Assembly: GCA_932521035.1 (NCBI GenBank)
Contig: OW051497.1
Location: 8,246,001 to 8,310,000 of the forward strand
Source of the DNA: Oscheius dolichura
Lineage: Eukaryota > Nematoda > Chromadorea > Rhabditida > Rhabditidae
Direction of reading: 5' to 3'
DNA: 64,000 nucleotides
The notes beneath the pieces were generated by a model. The model was not told where the DNA came from. It searched no databases and worked only from the letters and a program-made list of their open reading frames with translations. Position numbers and translations under genes: made by a program. The stretch's first letter is position 1. Every line of letters starts with the position of its first letter. This document shows positions 1-15,860 of the stretch, in pieces.

Positions 1-45
1 TACACAACGTGATATCGGGAACCCTTTGCTTTTCACAGACAAGAA

Positions 46-2626
46 TTAGAGGGGGACCCCAAGGAGAACTTCAACCTTTTTATCATTTTCCCTCTTCCTG
101 CAACAATGAAACATCGAACTACAGTCGAGAACGCTCTTGAGCTGTGCTCGGATATCGGGATTATACTTGTAGAAGATGAACATTCGAATGGCCGAGGAGA
201 ACACGAAGAGGTTTGTTCCCAGATCGCTGACGGCAACGTACCAGACAGTGAAGGAATTGTTGTCCTCCTATAAATCAACTTTTTCTAGTTACCGAAAGTT
301 GAACTCATGATTGAGAGTGCACGTGAAAAGACAAAAGTTTTTATCCATGTGCAAGCCCTTATGATTTATGGAGTCAGCAGTCTGTCCATCGCGACTACTT
401 AAAATGGCCACTGCGCGGGAGCTGGTCCAAGAAGCGAGTACACCCCCGCGAGGTGTTCTAAGGACACGCTCACCTCTTTCAAAACATTGGTGAACCACAT
501 CTCATAAGAGAAGAGAATGAAGTTGACACTGTTGCAGAGTAGGTAGGACGATATCAGGACAATCGTCGTCCGGATGGCATAGCGCAGATGTTTGTGTTCC
601 CTCTTCTCTTCTTGTTCAATCAAGGTCCGAATCTAAAAAGAATTTTATAGTCTGGGATTGGAATCATTTAAAAAGCAATACTCCATTTTTACATAGTCAG
701 GCAATAGAGAGAAGAATGCCAGTCCTCATTTGAGAATAGTTTATACGACAGAAGTACGGCCTTTCAAGCTATTTTAATCCGTTTTTCTTTTTTGATCTTG
801 AGATCACGAGAAAGCCGAGCTCTTTTAAGAGTGCATAACGTCCGTGCAAGTGGGGAAACAACAATAGAAACATTGAAAACGACGGCCTCCGAAGAGCCCA
901 CCCTGCGCTCCAGACAAGCGCCTATTCCACTGCTGAATTTCTTCGATATTACTGTACAGTGCATAAGAACCAGGACCTGTGAATTTAACGAAATAAGATA
1001 ACAGCAAGTCAATGAATAGGAATTAAGGAACTTACGGTGTTCAATGCTTGAGGGCAGCTGGACTGCCGCCGGGCTCGCTTATGTGATGAGCGAAGCTTCC
1101 GGATCACGACGACGTTGAGAACGAATAAAACCACGAAAGAGACGAACAAATGAAGGAACTAAACTTCTCCTCTTTCTTTTCTCCTCTTTTAAATCCTGTA
1201 CCTGGACAGAAATGTCGAAATATCTGTAGACTTCCCCAATGAATTCGTCGATGTCCGCCCTTCCAGCCAAGACTTTACTGGCGAAGAGATCACACCCGGG
1301 AATGTTATACACCTCCATCATGAAGTAGCCAGGAACACGAAGAATTACAATAACCAGCACGACCAGGCCCAAGGTCCACATTTTAAATTCCGTCCTAAAG
1401 TATATCTTTGAGACCCCTACACTAAAAATATTTGAGGCTAGGGGGTTTTATAGCTTTCCTCAACGAAGCGTTTTATTGCCCATTAGGACAGGTAAGAGCT
1501 CATGTCCCATGGGACAATTGACTCACATGGTGGCGCTGTTAGAACCTTCGATCCATCTTAATCGGTCTGCGGTGTTGAGGATAAGAACGTAGGGGATGCT
1601 CATTTGAACAATTCTACTGACCACGAGGAGGACGTGGCTGTTCTCCTTCACCATGAGGTACAACGTTTCTGAAACGAGCAAAACTTGTTAAAATACATTT
1701 CTTCATACTTATTCGATAAGTCGTTGCTGCTGCCGGGGCTCCGAAACACAAAATGAAGAGAAAACACAACATGAAGTCAAGAAAGGCCAAAAATGTCTAA
1801 AGCATATAAATCAAGTTGATGGAATGTTTACCGTGAAAGGATTAGGTCGCTTTGACCTGGAGGTAAAAGTATAGAAGAGAAGAGCATTACTGAAGCAACC
1901 GATGATGGCAATAACACTTCCAACTCTGAAAAATAACTGGTTTGACCATACTTTCTCTATTTCTGAATCTCTCTAGGGAGAACCTCATTCAAATGCTAAT
2001 TTGTCAGCTGGTTTTTAAAAAGGGCGATATTCATGTAAACAGGCAAATTAAAGAAGAATACGTTACGAGTAAGTGGAATAGTACCGGCTGTTGTAGGCGT
2101 ATCAGCGGAGTATTTGAACGAGCACCTTCCTGACCCTCTTTATTAAAGTGCATGTCCCGTTTCCTTTTCTTTTCATTCCCATCATTATTCACTTTCGGAA
2201 GCAAAGCAGGAACTACGACGCAACGTTAGACTTTAGGTCTGTTAAATCCCCGGAATTAGAGGGAGACGTCGTCTTGTTCCAAATAGTTGATCTTTCCTCT
2301 CAGGGCCTAAAAACTTATAATCCCCCTAATAGAAACCATTTAATTGAAACGGAAGACATTTTTATATGGATATAGGGGTCATTTTGCTCTATGAGCACTA
2401 GCAAATATTATCCAATTGTACGATGGAGATTCGAGAACCCAATTTGAGAAATATCAACCCCAGTTATTAGGGCCTTCTGCAATTGGGATATTAAAGATGA
2501 AGTTTGAGTGATATTGTAAGGAACTTACGCCAGGAAGGCCAGTCGAAGTTGTGGCTCGGGGTCTATGTCACATGGCTCCTCTGCCGTACTGTTGGAGTCG
2601 AACTCGAACTCGGAAGAAGAGGCCAT
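46..2626 (-). CDS. Nematode class A (rhodopsin-like) seven-transmembrane receptor, complete
   Basis: A multi-exon gene that can be followed from ATG at 2626 to TAA at 46-48. The short N-terminus (SNSTAEEPCDIDPEPQLRL) carries an N-glycosylation sequon. TM1 has the G-x-x-x-N signature (IIGCFSNALLFY, about 1860-1927) and TM2 follows at 1710-1798. The TM3 region ends in a degenerate TADRLRW where DRY is expected. TM4 with extracellular loop 2 lies at 1240-1394, TM5 (LFVLNVVVIRKLR) at 1035-1160, and TM6 (SSYLLCNSVNFILFSYE) at about 480-640. TM7 (SDLGTNLFVFSSAIRMFIF, then YKYNPDIR) at about 150-250 ends in a Cys-rich tail. The TM6 and TM7 patterns resemble nematode orphan/neuropeptide receptors of the FMRFamide-receptor-like group; that subfamily is inference. 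The third intracellular loop (830-1000) could be spliced in either of two frames. A CTTTTTAG acceptor lies two bases upstream of the ATG. Confidence 0.8.
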
Positions 2627-5600
2627 TGCTAAAAAGGGAAAAGTGAATTAGGGTCAAGAAGCAAGAATTAAAAAGAGAACGGCCTTAGCGGATCGCTGAA
2701 GGCCGTGTTATTCCAGACTATTATCCAGCTGGGATATCCATTTGCAGGTCAAACTTCTAAGGGCGAAGGAGGAGGAAAGAAGAGAACTTCCTGTCTGATT
2801 CACTAACTTTTTTGAATGTTTTTAAGTCCGTGATACAGTGGGTGATAGATTAACGGTCTTTGAGGAAAGGAATCAAAAGTACCGATGCCCGGATGTAAAG
2901 CGGCAGGTACTGCCGGCCGCCTTTGAGAGCATTTCTTTTAGAAAACAGGTGGATTTCCCTCCCTCTGTCTTCGGAGGAAAAAACAGTCTGCTAAAGTTAT
3001 GGGACGGCTTCCCTAAACAAGGGCTCAACGTGTCAGTCACAAGCGAGGGTAAAAAGTGTCTCGGAAAGGTAATCCCTCTCCCAGCATGATAATCAAATCC
3101 GGTCATTTGTTATTGGAGCTTTGCTAAAAATGCTCTTTTTATTTTTCGCTTTTAAAAGAGAAGGGCATACGAGACTCATAAGGAGATAATTAAAGCCTCA
3201 CGTGGCTCATCATATACCTTTCCCGCCCTTCAAAACACCCTTCTGTTTGAACGAACTCTTGGGGAACTTGCTTAACAAATTTGGAAGGAAGACACTAGCA
3301 CACGTTAACGCAACAAATAGACCCGAAATGGGAAGGAGGAGCCGGGTAGTCAGTAATTGCAACTTTAGCAGGTGATAAAAAAACTTCTTCTCTTTGTACT
3401 AAGGCCCAATCAGGCAATTTAAAGGAAGTTTGAACGCCAAGAGAAACTTCCGAACGTCCCCTCGAGTCCTTTTTTCAATTAAACTAATTTAGACCATGTG
3501 TCCAAGAGCAAGAGGCGTTCCCAAGTCAGAGACTAGACACTTTTTAGTGAACTTAATGACTTTTTATGAGAACCGCTTAACTCAGAATACACTACAAGCG
3601 ATGCAATTGCCTGCAATTTGCATATCCAAGTGATAGGACCAGAAATGGTTAGAAAAAAGAAGAGTTTTTGCCCTGAGCATAGCTCAATGCGTGGGTTCCC
3701 AAATAGAAAACAGAAAAGATCCCCTAAAGGAATATGATCTAAAAGAGGAAGCAATTAAGCCCTTTCCCTAATCAGTCTGCCCTACTTGAGGAAGGAGGGC
3801 AGATCAGAAGGGACCCAATTGAAGAGGCTGTTCAAAGGGGTGGGATCTACAAGCGCGGCTTTAATCTGCAACCGAAGGGCGGGGCCATTGAGAACGGACA
3901 AGTACCGGAGGCTGTCTTCAACTTCAAGAAGAAAAGGAAAGAAATCTAGAAAAGTATAGGAGGGGGCGTGGACGAGGATTAAGATGAAATAAACAATAAG
4001 CCATTAAGGAAATATATGGCGATAATAGCAGCCTTACGGGAAGAACGCATGCAGCGCGGGGATAAGAAGACGCATTTCACGAGCTTTTTTTCACAACAAC
4101 TGCCCGATCGGGTTACTAATTCTGGCACCTCCCGTAGGACAATGAAACTTTTGGGGATTATGTGGGAATCTTTAGTTCATTTGCACCGTTAGGGATTTTG
4201 TCCTGGGAAGAACAACAAAAGTACGGTATTCTCAGGAGAGCACAGAACCAGGAACAAACATTAATCATAAGAAAATTCAGGCAAAAGAAGGTAAGAAACG
4301 TTTTTTTTTTGTTTAAGTCCAGCTGAAAATTGCATCGGATGTTGACAGCTGCAAACAGTCCCCTAGTTAAGATGGGGAACAAAGAGAGAAAGAATAATAT
4401 CTTGACGTTTTTGAAAGGACATTTCTGACTATTCGCGACAATAAAATGCCCAAAAACCTGGAGCTCATAACGTCTTTCAAGTGCATTCACGTTTGCCAAA
4501 ATCCTGAACTTAGAAGTCGCGGTCCAGTGCACATTCTCCTTCTGACCTTTTGAAAAGGAAGTTCCGTTTTAATACAACCTTTTCTACATGCCGCCAGGCT
4601 AAAGCTCAACTTTTAAGGGAAGTTAGCAAGCAGGGGTACTGGCTCTTCAATTTCCGGGAAGCCGTCATTAAGGGCAAACACAGATCAAAACAAAGCCAGT
4701 TACAGACAATAATACATGCCCCCGTCTGAAAAATATCATCTGTTAGGAGAATTGGTTACCTTTTGAAGCTAGAAAATGGAACGTCTGTGTACGAAACGGG
4801 AATGTACGTGTGATTACGGTAGAAGGCATAGTGGAAAAACAACTTTTGTAGAAATCCAATGTTCCCAAAACAATAATTGTAGGAAAAAGTCGCGCCAGCG
4901 TAAATATTTTTTTCGGTTTAAAGCAATTTTATGAAATTCTCCTTAACGCATTCTGTGCTAATCTCGTTTTGAGTGCACCTCTATGGGGCTAATAGAACGA
5001 AGACGCACCCGGAGGTTAGTTGCTCCTTTGCTCGCCACCCGCAGGGAAATAAAACTTCCAACTGAGGGGTAAAAAACGTTTCCCGGGGGCTCACACGCCA
5101 TTAATTAGTTGGTGAAGATCTTTCTGAATGTTACTAAAACAGACATTTTTAAAAAAGTGGAAAAAAGAGGGTGCAGGGGAAGAGGAAGCAGATGACAATC
5201 CTCGTTAACGTAGGCCGTCAATCGGCCCAATGAGACCTATTGCTCATTTGTCTCTTAAATGTGCTCGAATCCATGAAATGAATGAATCGGATGATAATGC
5301 TTAAAGGAATGAACTTCTGAAACAAGTGGGAGGAAAACTTGGAAAGACTGCAGTACACTTGAGCAGTCTTCGCTATGCAACCCTTGCAACTTTTGGGCAT
5401 ATCCAAGGAGACAGTAAAAAGTGAGACCCGAAACAACCGAAGCCCATTTAGGGGCTCAAATTGCAACACAGATCTCTTTTAGAATGCATCGGAAACCTGG
5501 AGAGTCCGCTGGAAGTAATTCATAAAATTGAATTACACCTTAATTCGCTAACGTACTAATGGTGTCATGTTTTTATCTACTCAATCCTGGAAGACGAAAG

Positions 5601-6885
5601 ACGTTCACCGTTATTATTGAATGTAGCCTGAACAGACAGACTTCTGGAGGGATAACGAGGAACTTCCGGCTATTTTAGGACTTCGTTTTTTTCTTGGAAG
5701 AGCTGCTGCTACCAAAAAATAGGCAGCAGACTATAAGCACGGGCGGCAGCTGCTTGATGACCACAAGGATAGCCAACTTCCAAAAGATACGTCGCTCTTT
5801 CAGACATTTACACTGAGGACGTTAAATTTTGCGGCATGCTTTTGTGGTATCAACTCGAGTTCAATTGGGTTCCGGAGTTAAAACACGAGCGGGCCATGGT
5901 TTATTCGGCGAAAACGGGCTGCACCCCCTCAACCACAAGAATCTATTTTGTGACTTTTGCTCGTATGTCTTTATCTGTCACGTAACTGTTAAACTGACTG
6001 AATACTGTTAAATGGTTCAATTTGCTGGCTTCGGTAACGAAGACACACGCGGTCCTTTAGCCGTGCCCTGTCCGGATCCTATTGTTGGACCGCAGCACCC
6101 CTTCTTTCACTATTCCTGTACTAGCACCTCTTCCTATAAAACACATACAAATCCCTGTTTTACAGAAGCTTTAATAAATCTCTGAGCATTTAAAACACAC
6201 TGTGACTTAGCGGAATGTCAAGCGAAAAAACTGACACAACCTAATGGGGGAACACAACCACCATTTTGAGATTTCCCTAACTGGCATTGAATTATTATGC
6301 ATATTGTATGAATAAGACTTGGGGAGTAAATGCTTATAAAAATAAAAATCTCTCTGTTATGAATAAATATTAAAATTAAGTGAACTGTATAGGAAGATTG
6401 GGTTACGGTGAAACTGCGTTTTATGTGTGAAAATTATTGCGCTTTTATACACTGCAAATGGATTTTTTTGGCACCGTGGTGTGGCATGAAATTGCTGATG
6501 CGGAAAAATAAATAAAATTTGAGTAAAAGAATAAATAAAAAACGGATGGAATGCAATAGAGAGAAAGATAAACTAGTCATGGGATAGATGGCTTATACGC
6601 GGGAACCAAGAAAGGAGGACCCTGACAATGATGATGAGGGCAGAGCAAACACATTGTCCTCGGGTCCATTCCCTCCTTTTCGATTCGACCACTGAAGCCA
6701 TTTTCTCTCACCATGAGGAAACGGCTAAACTACTTGTTATCATATTGTGCTAAGGGTAGGTTATATTATGCGTATGGGGGAACTATGACTAGGTATGAAA
6801 TCACAAAGAATATGCTGTTCTCCAGAAGAAGACGATGAAGTTTGCACAGTGGAGTCGTGGGGGAAGAAGATGTAACTTGATAGGA
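2627..6885. other. Intergenic region, no supported gene
   Basis: About 4.2 kb between the receptor start and the AP-2 mu stop, so it holds the 5' flank of the first and the 3' flank of the second. Only short frames without splice-consistent continuation or family resemblance are present. 6150-6560 is AT-rich with several AATAAA strings on the + strand. A small hairpin-forming repeat (CTGCTGC and GCAGCAG) lies near 5700-5735. No tRNA or rRNA signature was found. Confidence 0.5.
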
Positions 6886-9472
<2,587 letters not shown>

Positions 9473-10921
9473 TAGGAGTTCTCGTCTCTGCAAGATTTTC
9501 ATACAATTCCGACAGATGATTCATATCATATAAACAGGAGGAGTCAATTATAAACAAGCCTAGAGCGTAATCAATTCGAAGCTGTCCAAATAAACTAGGC
9601 AAAAAAACTGGGGAGAACCCCTTTTTAACAAGACACATTTATGGCTTCCAACTGATTAAATTAAAAATAGAAACTGGATGAAATATTTCCTTAAGCTATC
9701 CGATAAATTGACTTCGCTTTATTGACAATCAGGGATGGACCGCGCCGCGTGCGGCGAGCGAGCGGTCGGGTAGGGAGACAGCTGACTAATATACCTCTGG
9801 GGGTTCTGTAACAATTTCTGATTGATATTCAACAAACTTTTTTACATCTCTAAAATTATTTTACTTCTTTTAAGCTTAACAAGTCACACAGAATCTTAAA
9901 GTGTTGGTTTATGACCAATTACAGAAGATCGCAGCCGTAAAACGCCCATAAAAGCTTACTATGTACCTTTTCCTGCTTCTTTATGGATTATTCATCTAGA
10001 TTTTCAACTCCTAGCCTCGAAAATTACGATCATTTATCATTAAATTTCTATAACCTTGCAACTGTCTGTTCTGTCTCATCTATGTCGTCGATTCTAATCT
10101 CCCCCGCTAATTTCCTCCCTCTCATTTCGCGCAACATGAAGTCAGCTCTCTTTCGTCGAGTCCAGCTGTTACGTTGATGATTATCGGCCCACCCTTTCTC
10201 CAGTTCCGTTCTCCCACACCTGATCTCGGCGAACCTGGGACAGATTTTTGACCTCTTTTCTTCCTCCTCTTTCTTCCGTTCTCACTGCTTTTTCTCATTG
10301 ATGCCCTCTCTAGTTTCCCGCCTAGTTCAATTGTCTCTTTCTCTCCTTTTCCGCCCAACCCCCGGCCATATGTGGCTGGCTGACTGACTGCTGCTGGCGG
10401 TGGCGGGAGAGAACCACCCGACACAATGTATGTAGACTTTTTGGATGTGCAGCTCTCTGTTTTCAGTTGTGTTTGTTCATTACGCAATTGTTCCGACGAT
10501 ATAACTCATGCTGAATTGCGGCATTTCCCGACTTTTATGTCTACAACAAGTCCGCCTCCCGTTTCGACTTCTTCAGTCCACTTATTCAAGGCTTCCTGTT
10601 CCCAATCCTTCGTTTCTCTCGCTGTCACATGCCGTCTTTGATGCAATACGCCTCTCATCGCATTATCCACCCTTCTACCGCTGGTAGTGACGTTCCCTAA
10701 AGAGAATAATGCGTTTAGCTCATTTTGCAATCCCTCTCTAAAACATTTACCGAGAAAGCCGGGGCTCCTTTTATGCGTTTGTCGATTCATCGCGCTTCGC
10801 TTTTTGATAACACACGTGTTGCGCTCTCTTATTCATCCCTTCCAACAATTCGCTTTTAATAATATCACATGATTATACTATTTCTTTATCTCTTTTCGAT
10901 TGAATTCCTCACCTTCCAGAG
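9473..10921. other. Divergent intergenic region between AP-2 mu and lst-2
   Basis: About 1.45 kb separating two divergently transcribed genes, so it should carry both promoters. 9740-9780 is GC-rich (GCGCCGCGTGCGGCGAGCG). 10080-10640 is strongly pyrimidine-rich on the + strand, which explains long open but meaningless frames there. A CTTGCAG acceptor sits 15 nt upstream of the AP-2 mu ATG, and ACCTTCCAG sits 2 nt upstream of the lst-2 ATG. Both are possible trans-splice or 5'UTR-intron acceptors. Confidence 0.5.
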
Positions 10922-13185
10922 ATGCTGTCTCTCCGGAAATTCATGAACAAGCCACGGCCGGATGATTGGGCACCGCTGGCCAAGTTTTATTATGCCGATG
11001 AGGCCCTCAGTGACATTGGTGAGTCGCCTATTTTTGCAATTGTTATGATAATCTTCCGAAAAAAAAATGATTTTACCCCTCTGAATCATGTTCGTTGGCC
11101 GCCGAACTCAAAAACGGGACTATTTGTTTTTGCTATTTCGGGGGCTCCCCGATCATGTCCAAATTGCTCTTCAGTTTGTCCGTCTGTACGAACTGAACCT
11201 GTCCGCACAAAGGGAGCAGCGGGGGATAATACCCGTGATGATGAGAGAGTTTTTATACTTTCAGCAGCCGAGTTGGACTCATTCGATGGCCGAAGAGACC
11301 CGGAAAGATGTAATAGCTTGGTAAATAAACTACGGGTAGCACAGGACCGGGTCTTACATATTATCGGTACGGAGTTTTCCCCTTCTCATATAAAAATTAA
11401 TCCTCTAGGTGAAATGCTATGTGCTTTATTTCCACGGGAAGCAGACAGAGCCTGCCGAGACTTCCGGGTTAAATTCCCAGACGAAATAGTTCATGACAAC
11501 CTCCCCGGGCAGTTATGGTTCGGAGCAGAGTGCCTAGCAGCCGGCTCGAATATCATCGACCATGAACAGGAGTCAGAAGATATCCGACCCCTCGCACGGG
11601 AAGTTACTCGCCACCTGGACGGGTTAAGAGATCTTCTCAAGGTAATCTCCGGCTTCCCAGATTGTAAACTAGTACCAATTACAGGATCAGTCGCTGCGCG
11701 ACCCGACCGTTTATACGGAGACTATAAAGCACAGCTTGATGGAATTCGATCGCTGTTTTGCTAGGTTCGAATTCGAGTATGTTTTCTCAAGAACCTCCTC
11801 TGATCGTTGTCTTAGATACGTTTCCGCCATGGTTCCTGTCAAAACAATAAAAGAACACGATGCCCAGTTGGATGTGGCCGTGTTATTTTCGGAAGTATTG
11901 GAGAAGGCTTTAAGGGATCTACTTATAACCCAGGACCAAATAGATTACTGTGATCCCATCGTGATGATTGCCATTCCCCGGCTGGCCATTGTCTGGTAGG
12001 ATTAGTCCTTTAATTCGATCTCATGTTTGCATTTAGGGGGCTTTTATATTTCCCTGAAGGAGCTCTAAATGTCGATGTTACTCCAGACAACCTGTCAGAA
12101 ATGTTCAGACCCTTTTATAATCTTCTAGTTAAAATAAGGAATCTCTTACGGGTATTGACCCCAACGGAGCTTAAAAAGGTTGGACACTTTTTAATCCGCT
12201 TTGATGTAAATTGATCTTTAGGTAGAGAAGGTTCTCTGCGCCGGCGACGAGGAGTCCACAGTTAATACTGAACAAAAGCTCACAATGTCTGACTTCCGTC
12301 AAAACCTCAACGAGAAGCCAACTGATCTGTATCAGCTGTCGGCTGAAACGGCGTTGTGTAGAATTGGAGATGAAGATAAAAAGAAAAGGAGCATTACCCA
12401 GTACCCGGATGGATACCAGTGGACCAAGGCTGACGGCTCTGACTACGATCTCAGGGCAAAGTTCAGATCTTCTGATGATCTTATTCACAGGTACGCCCTT
12501 ATTTTAATGATTTGACTATTCTTTTTAAGATTATTTGTTTGCATAGCTGGAGTAGCTGACCAACTGCAGACAAATTACTCTAGTGAAGTCCGCAAAGTCC
12601 TGAAACTTATCCTCCAGCCGACGGAAGTCATTCCAATCTATGAGGTCAATGGTCAAACAGCTGCTATTGCTGAAAATGAGGAGGAAACAGGTGTGGAAGT
12701 ACAAGAGTCTCTGCCATTACCCGCCTTTGTTGGTCAGTCTTTAGTTGCTTCACCTTTTGTTTCTTTCCTTCATATCTTCTGTCTCTTTCGCTTTGACAGT
12801 TCTACAGTTTCAGGAGTTCGATGGGTTCCGGACGAGGATTGTGACCAATGTACAGACTGCTATCTACCTTTTAACGTGGTCCGTAGGAGGCATCACTGCA
12901 GAAATTGGTGAGAAAATCACTATTTCATTTGTAATTCTTAATTCTAGCGGACGAATCTTTTGCGGAAAGTGCAGTTCGAACAGTATTAGAATCCCGGAAT
13001 TAGGCTACGATAATAAAGTAAATCATTATTCGGTTATTTTAAGATAATCTCTTCTTTTCCAGGTACGAGTATGTAATTTGTGTTATCTGCACAAAATAAA
13101 CCCGTTCGGTAATTGTCTCCCTGGGCAACAGCCGACAACATCAAGGTCTAACGTGGCGACGTCGACAACAACGCCAGCCAATTGA
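10922..13185 (+). CDS. lst-2: Lateral signaling target protein 2 homolog (FYVE zinc finger)
   Basis: Homolog of worm LST-2/human ZFYVE28, an endosomal PI3P-binding protein that dampens EGF-receptor signalling. The N-terminus [20 protein letters not shown] is followed by [15 protein letters not shown], the strongly conserved [16 protein letters not shown] (about 11510-11560), [15 protein letters not shown] across the intron at about 11778-11816, and [19 protein letters not shown]. The C-terminal FYVE finger (about 12815-13090) shows [10 protein letters not shown], the basic [11 protein letters not shown]3P pocket, FCGKCSS and VRVCNLCY, so all eight zinc ligands are present. TGA is at 13183-13185. 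The variable linker between the helical domain and FYVE is short, making the protein compact (about 480 residues) compared with vertebrate orthologs. The start follows the family N-terminus. Introns of about 39 nt occur, the short end of the range here. Confidence 0.95.
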
Positions 13186-13631
13186 CCTCCCCCTAAAAAA
13201 TTCAATATGAAGACGCGACAAAACACGTGTATACTGCATATCTTAGGCTTCCCGACAGCTCATACCTTTGCCTCTTTGGCATTTTTCGTGCAAATAGCAC
13301 ACCAGGGTGAACGCGCGCCAAGCTGTGATGTATAGAAGATGTATTCTAGAGCATATTTTCAAATTACCGTTTACTTTATACTTCCCCTAGTCATCATAGA
13401 TTTCCGCCTCTTTCTGATCTTGCTTTCATATTATTTGAGCAGAGTTGATGATATTTTAATGTTCTGTGACGAGTCCAGTGCATGTTGTTTTAGCAATCCC
13501 GGTTTTGACAATGAGAAAATCAGATAATATCTGTTATTATCAAATTCTTACGGTATTTTCACATGTGATGATGATTTTTTTGGCTTCCCGTGTATAAATT
13601 TTGAATTTTTAAGTATATAGTAAACATTTAA

Positions 13632-13929
13632 AGGAACTGTCAGGGACCTCGGCCCCGGGGGCAGTGGTCCTGTGCCGACTGCCCGGACATGCGTCCCTTG
13701 CCTCTGGCGCGCATTTGAATTTTGAACGTTTTAACGTATTTCTTCGTATTTTCTAACGTTTTCTTGATCTGCCTTCTACTACTGATGAAAAGTAAGGCCA
13801 ACTGATCAAAATAAACGTTAAAAAAGCAAAGAAACCTGTGAATTGCGCATGCGTGAAAAGCTCTTTTCCCGGGTTTTCTCAAAGCACGCGAAAATCTACA
13901 GTCAGCTTCCTAGGTCCCTGACAGTTCCT
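13632..13929. mobile_element. Non-autonomous TTAA-flanked MITE (piggyBac-like)
   Basis: An 18-bp perfect terminal inverted repeat (AGGAACTGTCAGGGACCT) starts at 13632, and its reverse complement ends at 13929. The 298-bp element is bounded on both sides by TTAA (13628-13631 and 13930-13933), the target-site duplication typical of piggyBac-superfamily insertion. The interior has no coding capacity. The superfamily is inferred from the TTAA duplication; the inverted repeat and flanks are seen directly. Confidence 0.8.
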
Positions 13930-15069
13930 TTAAGGCTGTTATCGCTGTTGAGATTGAATACTCGAGGCCGCTGCACCTCTTCTGGGAGTCATATTTCCTC
14001 AGTCAGCAGCCAGACCGACGAAAACAGGAAAACACTCTTATCTGATGTATGACTGTACATTTAAGCTGGTTTACATTGTAGGAAACCGTGTTCTACAGAG
14101 AGAGCTCAATATTTTGACAGAGGTGTGTTTTGTTGTATGTTTTGTTTCGATAGAAGTTTTCCATTTTGTGCAAACAAATTGTCCTACAGATTCGGAATGA
14201 CGTAGAGGAAAACCTATGCAGTAGTGTTTGACATGTGATCTCTAACCGGGGAAGGGAGCCTACTAGCCAAAGGCAGTGGCTAGCCAGGAAACTCGACGGG
14301 CTCTTCCGGATGATCAGGAACCAGAAGTGGTCACGACTCTCGGGCAACACTAGCCGATGCAAAATCTTTTCTGGAATCTTCGCCAATTGGAAAAGATTTG
14401 ATTGTTTCTGATCAGATAAAAGCTCCTTTGTGCTTATGTGGAGGAAAGGCTTCGCTTTTGTTCTTTTCAGAAAAAAACGAGACTATTGTTCTTTTATCTG
14501 GAATATCCAGAAGTGGAAAGAAGACACTCATCTACCCTTCACCATCGCCGTGTATTGACGTTATTCTACTGAATTTATTCATCAAAGTCTCGTCGTCCTG
14601 AGCGGAGTCACTGTCGCATTGATAGCTTCTTCCAGTTAAACACAGGCTTGTGGAAAGCTTGTGCTGGAAAGAGCGCCAATGTGGATGGGGCTGTAGGAGA
14701 AAAATATCTGCCCCCGTCATTTTTGTTTACGGCTAGAGACAGTCCCTACATTCTTATGATATCACTCATTATGAATGCACTGTATTCCGCCCTTCCTCGA
14801 AAATCGTACAAAAGGGGACCCCGAGACCCCGAACACAGCCTTCTTCATCCAATGCCCAAGATAGCCTTTCCTTTCTCCTTCGCTTTTCTCTACACTTATC
14901 TCTACCCTTCCAAATGATCCACTCTGGACAGTTTGTTTCGTCGGGGGCATTATGAATGCAGAATTCTCACGGGGGAGACATAAAAGGGACTGTTAACTAT
15001 TGGTATTCAGTTTCTTTCCATTTTCCCCCTTCCACCCGCTTCTCCAACAATACGACACGTATCTGGACA

Positions 15070-15580
15070 ACTCTCTCCCTTTTTTCTTTTATGTTAGCTT
15101 CGCCTGAGAGCGCAGTAACCTTTTCGTATTGCTCAGCTGACGTCTTCCGAACTGGCGCTTTGTTAGAGAATTATCAAAAAAGATCTTTTTGGCCACAAGG
15201 CCATTAACAGTGAGATGCCAGACGGCTGTATATGGCTGGGAAAACAGAAAATTTATCGCAAACTAAATGCCGTGTATAAAAGGGGAAACTGTCCTTCTTT
15301 CCTATGCTTTCTCCTAACCATATATTTGACTTTTACAGGACCATGCCCGCCCACGGTACGCCCAAGAACCATAGCGAGGATAAAGATAAGGGAGGGGGAG
15401 ATGCAGGCAACATTTCTCCATAAACCGTTAAAGGAACTTTTAGACCTGCCCCCCTCCAAGACTCTTTGCCGCCGCCCGTCTGTGAAGGTGGGTCCCAGCC
15501 GTCCAAAGAGCCTTCATAAGACGGTACTGAAAACATAAGCGGCTCACTATAACCTCATATTTCAGCTCAACAACCCTTCC
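15070..15580 (+). repeat. Diverged duplicate segment, copy 1
   Basis: Shares ordered blocks with 16860-17260. The anchors are CTGAGAGCGCAGTA, then GCTCA-CTGA, CTGG..CT, ATTATCAAAA-A-ATCTTT, GTTAAAG..AA-TTTTAGA-CTGC, CCCCTCC-AGA and ACATATTTCAG-like TCATATTTCAG. A TTTTACAG acceptor precedes an ATG at 15344 that opens a 27-codon frame (MPAHGTPKNHSEDKDKGGGD, then AGNISP) ending in TAA. Copy 2 has a similar short frame after an acceptor. It may be a decayed or very small secreted/peptide gene family, or part of a transposon. Confidence 0.55.
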
Positions 15581-15860
15581 CATGCCCTGATTTGAAGCTT
15601 GCTCCTTCAAATGTTTTCAGGCTTGAGAGCCACCTTCATGTTTAATATGAGGTGTGTGATCATTGTTAAAATTACAATTGTGGATTGTGAGGTTCAATAA
15701 AACTTGCGTTTAGTTTTGTTGATCATTAGGAAGAGATCTAGTCAGCCAAACTTCTTTTGCACTCCTCCTCAACAGCGCTGGAAACTTAAGAATATCAGCA
15801 CTTCCCGAGCAATGTAAACCCCCCTCTACTCATTCAGTCATTCCCAACACTCAGCCTGAT

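Noticed and set aside
10122-10487. 121-codon minus-strand frame upstream of lst-2
   Set aside because: It is the purine-rich complement of a CT-rich promoter region, repetitive in Lys/Gly/Arg, with no family resemblance.
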